A DNA stretch of 64,000 nt, from positions 310,001-374,000 of the forward strand of contig OZ271919.1 in assembly GCA_965602035.1 (NCBI GenBank). The letters run 5' to 3'. How positions within the stretch are numbered: position 1 is the stretch's first letter; every line of letters starts with the position of its first letter. The notes under the pieces were generated by a model. That model made no database searches. It saw only the letters and a program-made list of their open reading frames with translations, and had not been told where the DNA came from. The stretch comes from Natronospirillum sp965602035 (GTDB lineage: Bacteria; Pseudomonadota; Gammaproteobacteria; Pseudomonadales; Natronospirillaceae). Shown here in pieces: positions 43,344 through 51,219 of this stretch. A program made the position numbers and the translations under genes.

Positions 43344-43978
43344 GCACGGAGTCGCAGGCGATTGCCGTTGGAATCACAGGGGCGTCCGGCGCCCAGTACG
43401 GCCTGCGTCTCTGCGAGACGCTGTTGCGTGCCGGTATACCAGTCTACCTGATGGTATCCAAGGCCGCCCAGATGGTCATCGCGCTGGAGACCGACTGGCA
43501 GTTGCCATCCCGTCCGGAAGCGATGAAGGCCGCGTTGTGTGAAGCCTGGCAGGTGGAACCCGGGATGCTCTCGATATTCGGTCGGGAAGAATGGACGGCA
43601 CCGGTTGCCAGTGGTTCCGGTCATTGGCGCGCTCTGGTGATCTGCCCCTGCAGTACGGGAACGCTGTCTGCGGTTGCCCATGGCGCCAGTGATAACCTGG
43701 TTGAGCGTTGCGCGGATGTCGCGCTGAAAGAACGGCGGCCGACACTGCTGGTTGTTCGGGAGAGTCCCTATTCGCGGGTGCACATTCAGAACATGCTGGC
43801 CGCTACTGACGCCGGTGCGGTGATCGTGCCCGCGAGTCCAGGTTTCTACCATCACCCGAAGACCATCGATGATCAGATCGATTTCATTGTGGCACGGGTA
43901 CTGAACCTGCTGGACATTCCGCAGTCATTGATCCCCGCCTGGGGCGTTGTCCCCGGAAAGAGCAGTCGCGATCGCTGA
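43340..43978 (+). CDS. ubiX: Flavin prenyltransferase UbiX
   Basis: This 212-residue enzyme makes prenylated FMN, the cofactor of the UbiD decarboxylase in ubiquinone synthesis. Diagnostic segments are GITGASGAQYGLRLCETLL at the N-terminus (FMN/phosphate loop), CPCSTGTLSAVAHGASDN in the middle, LVVRESPYSRVHIQNML, and PASPGFYHHPKTIDD near the C-terminus. It is translationally coupled to the thioesterase gene. Its last 54 bases overlap the 3' end of the convergent cca gene. Confidence 0.94.
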   Translation: MSTESQAIAVGITGASGAQYGLRLCETLLRAGIPVYLMVSKAAQMVIALETDWQLPSRPEAMKAALCEAWQVEPGMLSIFGREEWTAPVASGSGHWRALVICPCSTGTLSAVAHGASDNLVERCADVALKERRPTLLVVRESPYSRVHIQNMLAATDAGAVIVPASPGFYHHPKTIDDQIDFIVARVLNLLDIPQSLIPAWGVVPGKSSRDR

Positions 43979-45088
43979 TACGCGCTGTCGAGCCAGCGCC
44001 CGGCCAATTTCGGGACCTTTGAGGCCGGCCTGCACCAAAGGCTCTGCCGTGACGTTCCGAGCTTTTTCCAGCGCGTTCCATATCGCCCGGAAATTGTCGC
44101 TACCCTCCGGCTGGCAGATCACACGAGCCGCTGCCAGCAGATCGGTCAATCCACCCGTGCCATGCCAGGCTTTGGTGTCGTCGAAGAGTGCCAGTATCTG
44201 CTCGGCATCAGGCGCACTAGCGCTGACCAGAATCGGGAGCCACTGCCGGGATACCTGCGCCTGGCGAAGCAGCGCATTGCTCACCTGAAGTCGCGTGGCC
44301 AGTCTGTCTGTTGCCTCCTGGTCTGCTGTGGCCAGCGCCATGAGCGCGAAGCGTGCCGCGAGCGCAGAATCCGACATGGCCGCCTTATCCAGTGTGTCGA
44401 TCAGCAGGGCTCCGGCCGGGTCTCTGGCACCGGTAATGCCGGACAATTCGGGCAACACCGGCTCCAGCGCGCCGAGGTCATCCAGTATCCGGAAAAAGAC
44501 TGAGGGCTTATTAGTTAGCAGGGCTTTCTCCAGGTCCTGCCAGACGCGCTGTGGTGTCAGGTCGGCCAGCATTCCCTGTGCCACCATAGTACGCATGAGT
44601 GCAGTGGTATCAGGGTGGACCTGAAAGCCGTACGGCGCCAGCCGCGCGGCAAAACGGGCCACGCGGATTACCCGCAACGGGTCTTCTGAAAACGCCGGCG
44701 ATACATGGCGCAGGAGCCTTCGCTCCAGGTCAGACTGGCCGTCGAAGGGATCGACCAGCGTGCCATCGGGCTGCTGGGCGATCGCATTGATCGTCAGGTC
44801 ACGTCGTTCCAGGTCCTGTTCCAGCGTGATATCAGGCGAGAAATCGCAGACAAATCCGTGGTAGCCGGAACCCTGCTTCCGCTCGGTTCGGGCAAGTGCG
44901 TATTCTTCATGCGTTTCCGGGTGCAGAAACACCGGGAATTCGGCCCCAACCTGGCGAAACCCCTCAGCCCGCATCTGCTCCGGCGTGGCGCCGACAACGA
45001 CCCAGTCCCGGTCTTTTACCGGTTCGCCGAGCAGGGCATCGCGCACGGCACCGCCGACCAGATAGGCTTTGAAAGGTAGATCTGTCAT
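43925..45088 (-). CDS. cca: CCA-adding tRNA nucleotidyltransferase, apparently without a working HD site
   Basis: This 387-residue enzyme adds or repairs the 3' CCA of tRNAs. The class II nucleotidyltransferase core is intact: AYLVGGAVRDALLGEPVKDR, the metal-binding DRDW, RRDLTINAIAQ and the neck segment EDPLRVIRVARFAARL. In E. coli Cca the C-terminal region holds an HD phosphohydrolase site (FATLCHDLGKG). Here the aligned stretch reads RFALMALATAD with no HD pair, so phosphatase activity is probably absent. I chose ATG 45088 (MTDLPFKAYLVGG). An upstream in-frame extension to 45202 is not family-like. The 3' end overlaps ubiX by 54 bp. Confidence 0.92.
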   Translation of the reverse strand: MTDLPFKAYLVGGAVRDALLGEPVKDRDWVVVGATPEQMRAEGFRQVGAEFPVFLHPETHEEYALARTERKQGSGYHGFVCDFSPDITLEQDLERRDLTINAIAQQPDGTLVDPFDGQSDLERRLLRHVSPAFSEDPLRVIRVARFAARLAPYGFQVHPDTTALMRTMVAQGMLADLTPQRVWQDLEKALLTNKPSVFFRILDDLGALEPVLPELSGITGARDPAGALLIDTLDKAAMSDSALAARFALMALATADQEATDRLATRLQVSNALLRQAQVSRQWLPILVSASAPDAEQILALFDDTKAWHGTGGLTDLLAAARVICQPEGSDNFRAIWNALEKARNVTAEPLVQAGLKGPEIGRALARQRVSAIATALSGDNAPGGDQ

Positions 45089-45222
45089 GGCATGAGTATC
45101 GCATGAACCTTTGACAATGCCGAGGCGTAAACACCGGGTACGTATCGGATATTGGCCTAATGATTTTCCGGGACAGGCCGATAGCCCTGTAGATGATGTC
45201 AATTCAGTTGGCAGGTGATTAC

Positions 45223-45846
45223 ATGGAGTCGATTATGATCAGACGAATCATGCCATTGGTGGCGGTAATGCTGTTGAGCGGGTGTAGTTGGCTGCCTTTC
45301 AGTGGCGAAGATGAAGAAGCCGCGCGTCAGCAACAACAGATTGACGCCATCCTGGAGGAAGTTCGTTCCTTCAATGAGAACCTGCCACCCATGGAACCGG
45401 AAATTCTGCAGGCGGCCGGTTACGGTGCGGTGAACGAGCAGGCCAGCGGCCTCAGCAGCACACAGCAGCGGCTGATGGCCATGCGGTCGTCGAAACTGGA
45501 CGCCTACCGGACACTTGCCGAGCGCGTATACGGCACGGCAATCGTGGGTAACACCACCGTTGAGAACCTGGTCGTGCGGGATGACCGGTTCCGGGCCTAC
45601 GTGGATACTTACATCTACGGTGCCCGGGTCGTCTCCCAGGACCCCATGCCCGATGGCGGCTATGAAACCATTGTGGAAATGGTCATCGATGAAGGGTTCC
45701 GGAACTGTCTCGTGAACCAGCAGGACTGGCGGCGCAATGGGCGGTGTAACTCCGAAGTGGTACACAGCCTCGACTCGGTTCAACGTAACGACCTGCGTAA
45801 CCAGGGGCTGCAACAACGGGATTCCGGGCTGTATTTCCTGCAATAA
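45223..45846 (+). CDS. flgP: FlgP-like LPP20 family outer-membrane lipoprotein
   Basis: This protein of about 207 residues has a type II signal peptide with lipobox LLSGC (Cys near residue 21) followed by Ser, predicting the outer membrane. The C-terminal half is an LPP20-type domain, with KLDAYRTLAERVYGTAIVGN and VDTYIYGARVV. FlgP and FlgO form part of the outer-membrane H/T ring around the polar flagellar rod in Vibrio and Campylobacter. flgT lies just downstream, which supports this role. Two starts are possible, ATG 45223 (AGGTG upstream) and ATG 45235 (GGAG upstream). A REP cluster separates it from flgT. Confidence 0.75.
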   Translation: MESIMIRRIMPLVAVMLLSGCSWLPFSGEDEEAARQQQQIDAILEEVRSFNENLPPMEPEILQAAGYGAVNEQASGLSSTQQRLMAMRSSKLDAYRTLAERVYGTAIVGNTTVENLVVRDDRFRAYVDTYIYGARVVSQDPMPDGGYETIVEMVIDEGFRNCLVNQQDWRRNGRCNSEVVHSLDSVQRNDLRNQGLQQRDSGLYFLQ

Positions 45847-45851
45847 AATCA

Positions 45852-45961
45852 TCGCGCCCTCCGGACGCTCCTACATATCACGCCCTTCGGACGTGCCTAC
45901 ATACCGCGCCCTTCGGACGCTCCTACAAACAAGCACCTGTAGGAGCTGCCGGAGGCTGCGA
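45852..45961. repeat. Cluster of four REP-like copies between flgP and flgT
   Basis: Three minus-oriented copies stand at 45852-45874, 45878-45900 and 45904-45926. A plus-oriented copy follows at 45939-45961. The minus copies are separated by only three bases (ATA-like spacers), giving a 26-bp period, and the last two copies form an inverted pair. The cluster fills most of the 189-bp spacer. Confidence 0.88.
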
Positions 45962-46035
45962 ATCCTCGATGGTATAAATCTTGCTGCGATAACCCGTCGC
46001 GACGATCTGTTGTCGCCGCTGCAGGACGGGAAACC

Positions 46036-47277
46036 ATGACGCACAGAATACACGCGCTGCTCTCTATTGCCTTACTCACCATCGTCGGTGCCGTGTCGGC
46101 ACAGGACGCGCGCTACCAGCCCACACCGGAACGCGACTTCGTGAACGCCACAGGCCGAGCGGAAATCATCTACAACGATGAATACAGCGCCCGCGTCCGG
46201 GCACTCCGTGATGCCATTGCCGAGGCTTCGCTTCAGGGCAGCGTGCAGGTGCGCAGTACACAGGCTGTTGAGAATGGACGCCTGTCCGTGAACCGCCTGC
46301 GCGTCCAGTCGGCCGCGAGAGTATCCGATGTCGAAATTCTCAGCGAAGGGCCGTCCAATGGCTTTTACGTGGTCGATATCCAGGCACGGGTGTCATCGGA
46401 AGAAACCTGTGCCAACCATGTGATGAATGATTTCTCGAAGTCTCTGGCCGTGACCAATTTTCCTCTTCAGACCCCGGCCGAAGCCACTGAAGGCCATCTC
46501 GGTTCCGTCGACCGGGCCCTGGCCGGCGAACTGGCGGCCATGCTCTCGGCACAGCGTTCGGTGCGACCGCTCAACGCAGGCCAGCTCCGGCTGTTACCGA
46601 CGGCTGAATCCGCACCCACGCGACGTCTCGGTAGCAATGAGCTGACCAGAGCCATGACGATGGCCGACCAACTGGGAACCCAGTTTGTCCTGTCGGGGGT
46701 AATAAGAGACCTGAGCGTGTATCGCGGCCGACCGGACGATCAGGACACCAATAGCCTTGGCGCGTTGCTTCGACAGCTACCGGGTATGCCACGCCACCGC
46801 AACCTGGTGATTGATGTTTTTCTGCACGATGGCCTGACCGGCCAACTGGTCTCCGAGACCCGTTACGCAACCCATGGGCAGTGGCCGTTCGCCTCGGATG
46901 ACATCATTGGTTTCCCTTCGCCCGAGTTTTACCAGTCGGACTTCGGGCAGCAGGCACAGACCCTGATCAACCAGATTGCCTCGGACGTTGCCGGGCAGTT
47001 GCGATGCCAGCCGTTTGTTTCGCGCATCGCGCGGGTGGACGGGCAGCGGATCACAGTGCCGGTGGGCGCTGAAACCGGGCTGAGGCCAGGCGATGACCTT
47101 GGCCTGTACCGCACGTCAGATGGATTCGCACGCGATCAGGATCGCCTGCAGACCATCACTGACACGCGACTGGTCGGCCGGGTTGTTCAGGTGCAGCCGG
47201 ATCTGGCGATCGTTGAGATCCCCGTGGGCGCCTCTCAGTTGAATTTGCAGGCCGATGATCTGGTGTTTGCCTGGTAA
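46036..47277 (+). CDS. flgT: Flagellar H-ring protein FlgT
   Basis: This 413-residue periplasmic protein has a Sec signal peptide ending VSAQDA (residues about 1-24). Three parts match FlgT. The N-terminal FlgT_N domain (NATGRAEIIYNDEYSARVRALRD region) is followed by a middle TolB-N-like domain (LTRAMTMADQLGTQFVLSG, about 200-320). A small C-terminal SH3-like domain ends the protein (AETGLRPGDDLGLYRTSDG to QADDLVFAW). In Vibrio it builds the H ring and helps place the T ring and stator for fast polar rotation. Here it stands 30 kb from the filament genes and shares the locus only with flgP. Confidence 0.85.
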   Translation: MTHRIHALLSIALLTIVGAVSAQDARYQPTPERDFVNATGRAEIIYNDEYSARVRALRDAIAEASLQGSVQVRSTQAVENGRLSVNRLRVQSAARVSDVEILSEGPSNGFYVVDIQARVSSEETCANHVMNDFSKSLAVTNFPLQTPAEATEGHLGSVDRALAGELAAMLSAQRSVRPLNAGQLRLLPTAESAPTRRLGSNELTRAMTMADQLGTQFVLSGVIRDLSVYRGRPDDQDTNSLGALLRQLPGMPRHRNLVIDVFLHDGLTGQLVSETRYATHGQWPFASDDIIGFPSPEFYQSDFGQQAQTLINQIASDVAGQLRCQPFVSRIARVDGQRITVPVGAETGLRPGDDLGLYRTSDGFARDQDRLQTITDTRLVGRVVQVQPDLAIVEIPVGASQLNLQADDLVFAW

Positions 47278-47318
47278 TCGCAGCCCTCGGAGAAATCGCA
47301 GCCTTCGGCAGCTCCTAC
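47278..47318 (-). repeat. REP-like copy and fragment downstream of flgT
   Basis: A truncated copy (TCGCAGCCCTCGG, 47278-47290) is followed by a full minus copy (47296-47318, TCGCAGCC...CTCCTAC). It lies between the convergent flgT and apaH genes. Confidence 0.8.
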
Positions 47319-47327
47319 ATATCGCGA

Positions 47328-48134
47328 TCAACTCGCGCGTTCAGTATGACGTTCACCGGTGTCGAGGTCATACAGCGTCAGCCAGTTGCCCCAGCAATAG
47401 CCGGTATCCAGCCCGATGCAATCATCGCGGCGGGTGTCCCCGAGCAGCGCTGCCCAATGACCGAACACGATCTGCCAGCCATCCGGCTCACGTAGCTCGT
47501 ACCAGGGCGCAAAACCGTCCGGCCGTTCTTCCGGTGGGCCACTGTGCGCGAACTCCAGACCACCGTCGGCACTGGCAAAACGCATACGGGTGAAATAGTT
47601 GGTCAGGGCACGCCAGTAAGCGGGCCCTTTCGACGGAAGGCCGGGCGTTGTGAAATCCTCATTGCCGTAGAGGTCTGCCAGATAGGTCTGGCGGGTGTCC
47701 GGCGAAGCAAGCACTGACTCGAGAACGCGCGCATGGCGCGCCGCGTCATCGACCGTCCAGACGGGCGGGATGCCGGCATGCACCATCACCTGCCGATGGG
47801 TATCGTCACGAACCAGCAATGGCCTCGTGCTCAGCCAATTCAGCAACGGCTCCCGACCGGGATAGTCCAGAATATCGTTCAACGTATCCTTGCGTCGGGG
47901 CTTTCGCGTGCCTGCGGCCACCGCCAGCAAATGCAGGTCGTGATTGCCCAGAACCACCTGGCAGCGCGGCAGTTCCGACAGGAACTGCAACACCTCGACA
48001 TTCTCCGGTCCCTTGTTGACCAGATCGCCGACGACCCAGAGTTCGTCCTGACCACGCACAAAACCGACCCGGTCCAGCAGTACCAGTAATGGCGTCAGGT
48101 TTCCCTGCAGATCCCCTACAGCAAATCGGCGCAT
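47328..48134 (-). CDS. apaH: Symmetrical bis(5'-nucleosyl)-tetraphosphatase ApaH
   Basis: This 268-residue metallophosphoesterase splits Ap4A into two ADP and can remove Np4 caps from RNA. The metallophosphatase motifs are at the N-terminus: AVGDLQGN, VVGDLVNKGP and VLGNHDLHL. The family-specific CIGLDTGYCWGN lies near the C-terminus. It is the last gene of the leftward lptD-surA-pdxA-rsmA-apaH block, 34 bp after rsmA, as in E. coli and Pseudomonas. The usual apaG gene between rsmA and apaH is absent. Confidence 0.94.
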   Translation of the reverse strand: MRRFAVGDLQGNLTPLLVLLDRVGFVRGQDELWVVGDLVNKGPENVEVLQFLSELPRCQVVLGNHDLHLLAVAAGTRKPRRKDTLNDILDYPGREPLLNWLSTRPLLVRDDTHRQVMVHAGIPPVWTVDDAARHARVLESVLASPDTRQTYLADLYGNEDFTTPGLPSKGPAYWRALTNYFTRMRFASADGGLEFAHSGPPEERPDGFAPWYELREPDGWQIVFGHWAALLGDTRRDDCIGLDTGYCWGNWLTLYDLDTGERHTERAS

Positions 48135-48168
48135 GAATCCGGTTGTCCTTCTGTTGGTCGCTCTGTGG

Positions 48169-48957
48169 CTATTGTGGCGATAACGCGTTACTCATGGAAA
48201 CGAACTGAGCCACTGTCAGGGTTTCCGGCCGTGCGGTCGGGTCGATACCCAGTTCGTTGAGCATTTCCGGGCTCAGCCACCCTTTGAGATTGTTCCGAAT
48301 GGTCTTGCGCCGCTGGGCGAAAGCCTGTCGCACCAGAGCGCTCAACTGGCGTTCATCCCGGGCCGGATGCGCAATGTGTGTATGCGGCACAAGGCGCACA
48401 ACGGAAGAGTCTACCTTTGGCGGCGGCAGGAACGCGCCGGGAGGAACGGTGAACAGTGGCACAACGGAGCAATAGTACTGCACCATCACGCTGAGCCGGC
48501 CGTAGGATTTGTCGCCTGGCACGGCTCCGAGTCGGTCCACAACTTCCTTCTGCAGCATGAAATGCATATCACGCACTACATGCCGTTGCGCCAGAGCATG
48601 GAAGATCAACGGCGTCGAAATGTTGTAGGGCAGGTTGCCGACCATTTGCAGGCCAGACCCGCTGTGATCAAACTGGGCCAGATCCGTCTTCAGAGCGTCG
48701 GCATTGATGATGGTGAGCTGAGATTCGGCATACCGAAACAGGCGCGCACGCAGAATCGGAGGTAGATCGCGATCCAGCTCCAGTGCGATAACGCGGGCGC
48801 CAGCTTCCAGCAGTGCCTCTGTCAAAGCACCCCGGCCCGGGCCGATCTCGACAACGGGAACGTCCGGCTGCGGACGAACAGCCGATACAATATGGTCGAT
48901 GACCGAGTTGTCCTGCAGGAAATTCTGGCCGAACCGTTTGCGCGCCTGATGCACCAT
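48169..48957 (-). CDS. rsmA: 16S rRNA dimethyladenosine transferase RsmA (KsgA)
   Basis: This 262-residue SAM-dependent methyltransferase dimethylates the two adjacent adenines near the 3' end of 16S rRNA. The N-terminal RFGQNFLQDNSVID, the SAM loop VEIGPGRGALTEALL, the catalytic NLPYNIST and the QKEVVDRL segment are all conserved. It starts two bases after the end of pdxA and belongs to the surA-pdxA-rsmA-apaH unit. Confidence 0.96.
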   Translation of the reverse strand: MVHQARKRFGQNFLQDNSVIDHIVSAVRPQPDVPVVEIGPGRGALTEALLEAGARVIALELDRDLPPILRARLFRYAESQLTIINADALKTDLAQFDHSGSGLQMVGNLPYNISTPLIFHALAQRHVVRDMHFMLQKEVVDRLGAVPGDKSYGRLSVMVQYYCSVVPLFTVPPGAFLPPPKVDSSVVRLVPHTHIAHPARDERQLSALVRQAFAQRRKTIRNNLKGWLSPEMLNELGIDPTARPETLTVAQFVSMSNALSPQ

Positions 48958-48959
48958 GC

Positions 48960-49946
48960 TCAGTGCCCCGTCGCCTGACGGTTCCTGACCATGAACTGGG
49001 CATATTCGAGAGCGGTTTCCAGGCTTCCGGTATCGGCTTTTCCGGTGCCCGCGAGATCCAGCGCCGTGCCATGATCTACCGACGTGCGCACATAGGGCAA
49101 ACCAAGCGTGATATTGGCCGCACGGCTGAACCCTTTGAATTTCAGCACTGGCAACCCCTGGTCGTGGTACATGGCCAGCACCGCGTCACCCCGCGCCAGA
49201 ACGTGGTCGGTGAACAGTGTATCGGCCGGCAAAGGGCCTTCAATTCGGAGCCCCTGTCCTGCGAATTCGGCGAGCACCGGCTCAATGACCGTCTGTTCTT
49301 CGGTGCCCAGGTGGCCGTTCTCACCGGCGTGCGGGTTAAGACCGCATACCAGAAGCCGCGGCTCGTCCAGCCCGAAGTCGGATTTCAGGCTGGTAGCGAG
49401 GACGCGCAGAACGCGCCGTAACCGCTCCGGTGTAATGGCATCCGGCACGTCCCGCAACGGCAGATGGGTCGTTACCAGTGCAACCCTCAGACCCGGCGTA
49501 GCCAGCATCATGACCACCTGGTCAACACCGGCTGCCTCCTGAAAGTACTCCGTGTGCCCGCTGAATGGATAGCCGCTGTCTGCGATCACGCTCTTCTGCA
49601 CCGGCCCGGTTACAATGGCGCTGAATTCACCCGTGGTCACACCGGCAATGGCGCGGTCCAGCAGGGACAGCACATAAGACCCGTTTTCAGGGTTCAATTG
49701 TCCGGCGGAAACCGGTGCTGCGCAGGGCACTGAATGTACCGTCATGGTACCGTCACCCAGCGACGCGTTCCTGCCATCCCAGGGCTCGAAATCGATGCTC
49801 AGCCCGAGTGCGTGTGCCCGCTCCGACAGCATGGACTGATCGCCGAGCACCACAGCAGTGTGACGCGCCGGCCGGGCCGCCAGTTGCAGGCAGATGTCCG
49901 GGCCGATGCCCGCAGGCTCTCCCGAGGTAATGACCAAAGGCGTCAT
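48960..49946 (-). CDS. pdxA: 4-hydroxythreonine-4-phosphate dehydrogenase PdxA
   Basis: This 328-residue NAD-dependent enzyme acts in the DXP-dependent pyridoxal phosphate pathway. The N-terminus ITSGEPAGIGPDI is the family signature. The metal-binding histidines are in SGHTEYF and MYHDQGLPVLKFKGF, and GLPYVRTSVDHGTALDLAGTG is near the C-terminus. The start codon overlaps the surA stop (ATGA, 49943-49946), showing tight coupling. Confidence 0.96.
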   Translation of the reverse strand: MTPLVITSGEPAGIGPDICLQLAARPARHTAVVLGDQSMLSERAHALGLSIDFEPWDGRNASLGDGTMTVHSVPCAAPVSAGQLNPENGSYVLSLLDRAIAGVTTGEFSAIVTGPVQKSVIADSGYPFSGHTEYFQEAAGVDQVVMMLATPGLRVALVTTHLPLRDVPDAITPERLRRVLRVLATSLKSDFGLDEPRLLVCGLNPHAGENGHLGTEEQTVIEPVLAEFAGQGLRIEGPLPADTLFTDHVLARGDAVLAMYHDQGLPVLKFKGFSRAANITLGLPYVRTSVDHGTALDLAGTGKADTGSLETALEYAQFMVRNRQATGH

Positions 49947-51196
49947 GAGCTCTCACCCGGCATGTAGATATAGGCGCTGTTGCGGATTTCCTGCTGCCAG
50001 CGCGGCAAGGCTTCGGCGTATTTCTGTTCCAGCAGGATATTGCGCACTTCGCTGCGCAGCTGTTCCGGCGCCTGATCGCGTTCCCGTTCGTCCAGAACCT
50101 CAATAATGTGCCACCCGAACGTGGTACGAATCGGGTCGCTGACCGCGCCCTTCGGTGTAGTACGCACAGCCTCAGCGAATGCCGGCACAAAAACGCCGGC
50201 CGGATTCCAGCCAAGCCGGCCGCCATTCTGTGCGCTGCTGTCGTCTGAATAGTTGCGGGCCAGTTCGGCAAAATCAGCATCACCGTCGCGCAGGGATCGA
50301 GCAAGCTCGGTCAGCAACGCCTCGGCATTGGCTGCAGTCAGATCACTGCTATTGCTGATAAGAATGTGGCGTACCTGATATTCGGTCACCGGGCGCGGCC
50401 GGTCGCCGCGCTGGTCGGCGAGATATATCACATGCCAGCCGCTGTTGCTCTGGAACGGTGCTGAGGCCTGCTCGACCGTCAGCGCCTTCACGGGTTCACG
50501 CACCAGTTCGGGGAGATCTTCTGGTTCGCGCCAGCCCAGGTCCTGCATGCGGCGTTGGCCGGCTGCCTCGCGGAGGGTCTGGCCGTTCCTGTTAACGGCA
50601 TCGGCTATCGCCTGGGCCTGTGCACGTGCGTCTGCTTCCGTGGCTGGAATCAGCACGTGATGCACCTGCAGTTCAGGTTGCGTCAAGCTTTCGCTGATCT
50701 GGGTCTGCAGGAATCGGTCGACTTCGGCTCGGGTAACCTGCAATTCCTGGGCGACAAACCGGCGCTGAGCCCGCTGGATCAGCAGATTCTGCCGGACCTG
50801 TCGCCGAATGGACGCGTAATCAAGGCCCTGGCGGGATGCCTGATCACGGAATTCGGTCAGCGACAGTCCCTGGCGCTCGGCGACCTGAGTCATTGCCTGG
50901 TTCAGCTCAGCGTCTGTGATGGCAATGCCGCGGGATTCTGCCTGCTGCAGCTGAACCTGCTCCATTATCAGGGTGTCCAGGATCTGCTCTCGCAGCACCT
51001 CATCCGCCGGCAGCACCTGCGGGTTGCCCTGGTAACGGGCGCGCACTTCATTGATTCGGGCCTGCACATCCGACTGCAGAATCACATCCTCATTGACCAC
51101 GGCCACGATTCGGTCAGCGAGTTGCTCTTCAGACTGCACTGCCGATGACAGGCAGAACAGCAAGAACAGCATGGTCAGAAAAATCGGTCTTATCAC
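49943..51196 (-). CDS. surA: Periplasmic chaperone / peptidyl-prolyl isomerase SurA
   Basis: This 417-residue protein helps outer-membrane proteins, including LptD, fold in the periplasm. A Sec signal peptide (FLTMLFLLFCLSSAVQS) precedes the SurA_N domain (LADRIVAVVNEDVILQSDVQ). Two parvulin domains follow, near 175-275 (ELQVHHVLIP) and 285-385 (EYQVRHILISNS and GGRLGWNPAGVFVP). It lies between lptD and pdxA, 23 bp downstream of lptD. Confidence 0.96.
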   Translation of the reverse strand: MIRPIFLTMLFLLFCLSSAVQSEEQLADRIVAVVNEDVILQSDVQARINEVRARYQGNPQVLPADEVLREQILDTLIMEQVQLQQAESRGIAITDAELNQAMTQVAERQGLSLTEFRDQASRQGLDYASIRRQVRQNLLIQRAQRRFVAQELQVTRAEVDRFLQTQISESLTQPELQVHHVLIPATEADARAQAQAIADAVNRNGQTLREAAGQRRMQDLGWREPEDLPELVREPVKALTVEQASAPFQSNSGWHVIYLADQRGDRPRPVTEYQVRHILISNSSDLTAANAEALLTELARSLRDGDADFAELARNYSDDSSAQNGGRLGWNPAGVFVPAFAEAVRTTPKGAVSDPIRTTFGWHIIEVLDERERDQAPEQLRSEVRNILLEQKYAEALPRWQQEIRNSAYIYMPGESS

Positions 51197-51219
51197 GGTG
51201 TTGTCCTGCGTTGGTGGAA

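Noticed and set aside
45852..45926. Regularly spaced repeats resembling a CRISPR array
   Set aside because: The three units are 23 bp with three-base spacers, each is a palindrome of the genome's REP family, and no unique 30-bp spacers or cas genes are present.
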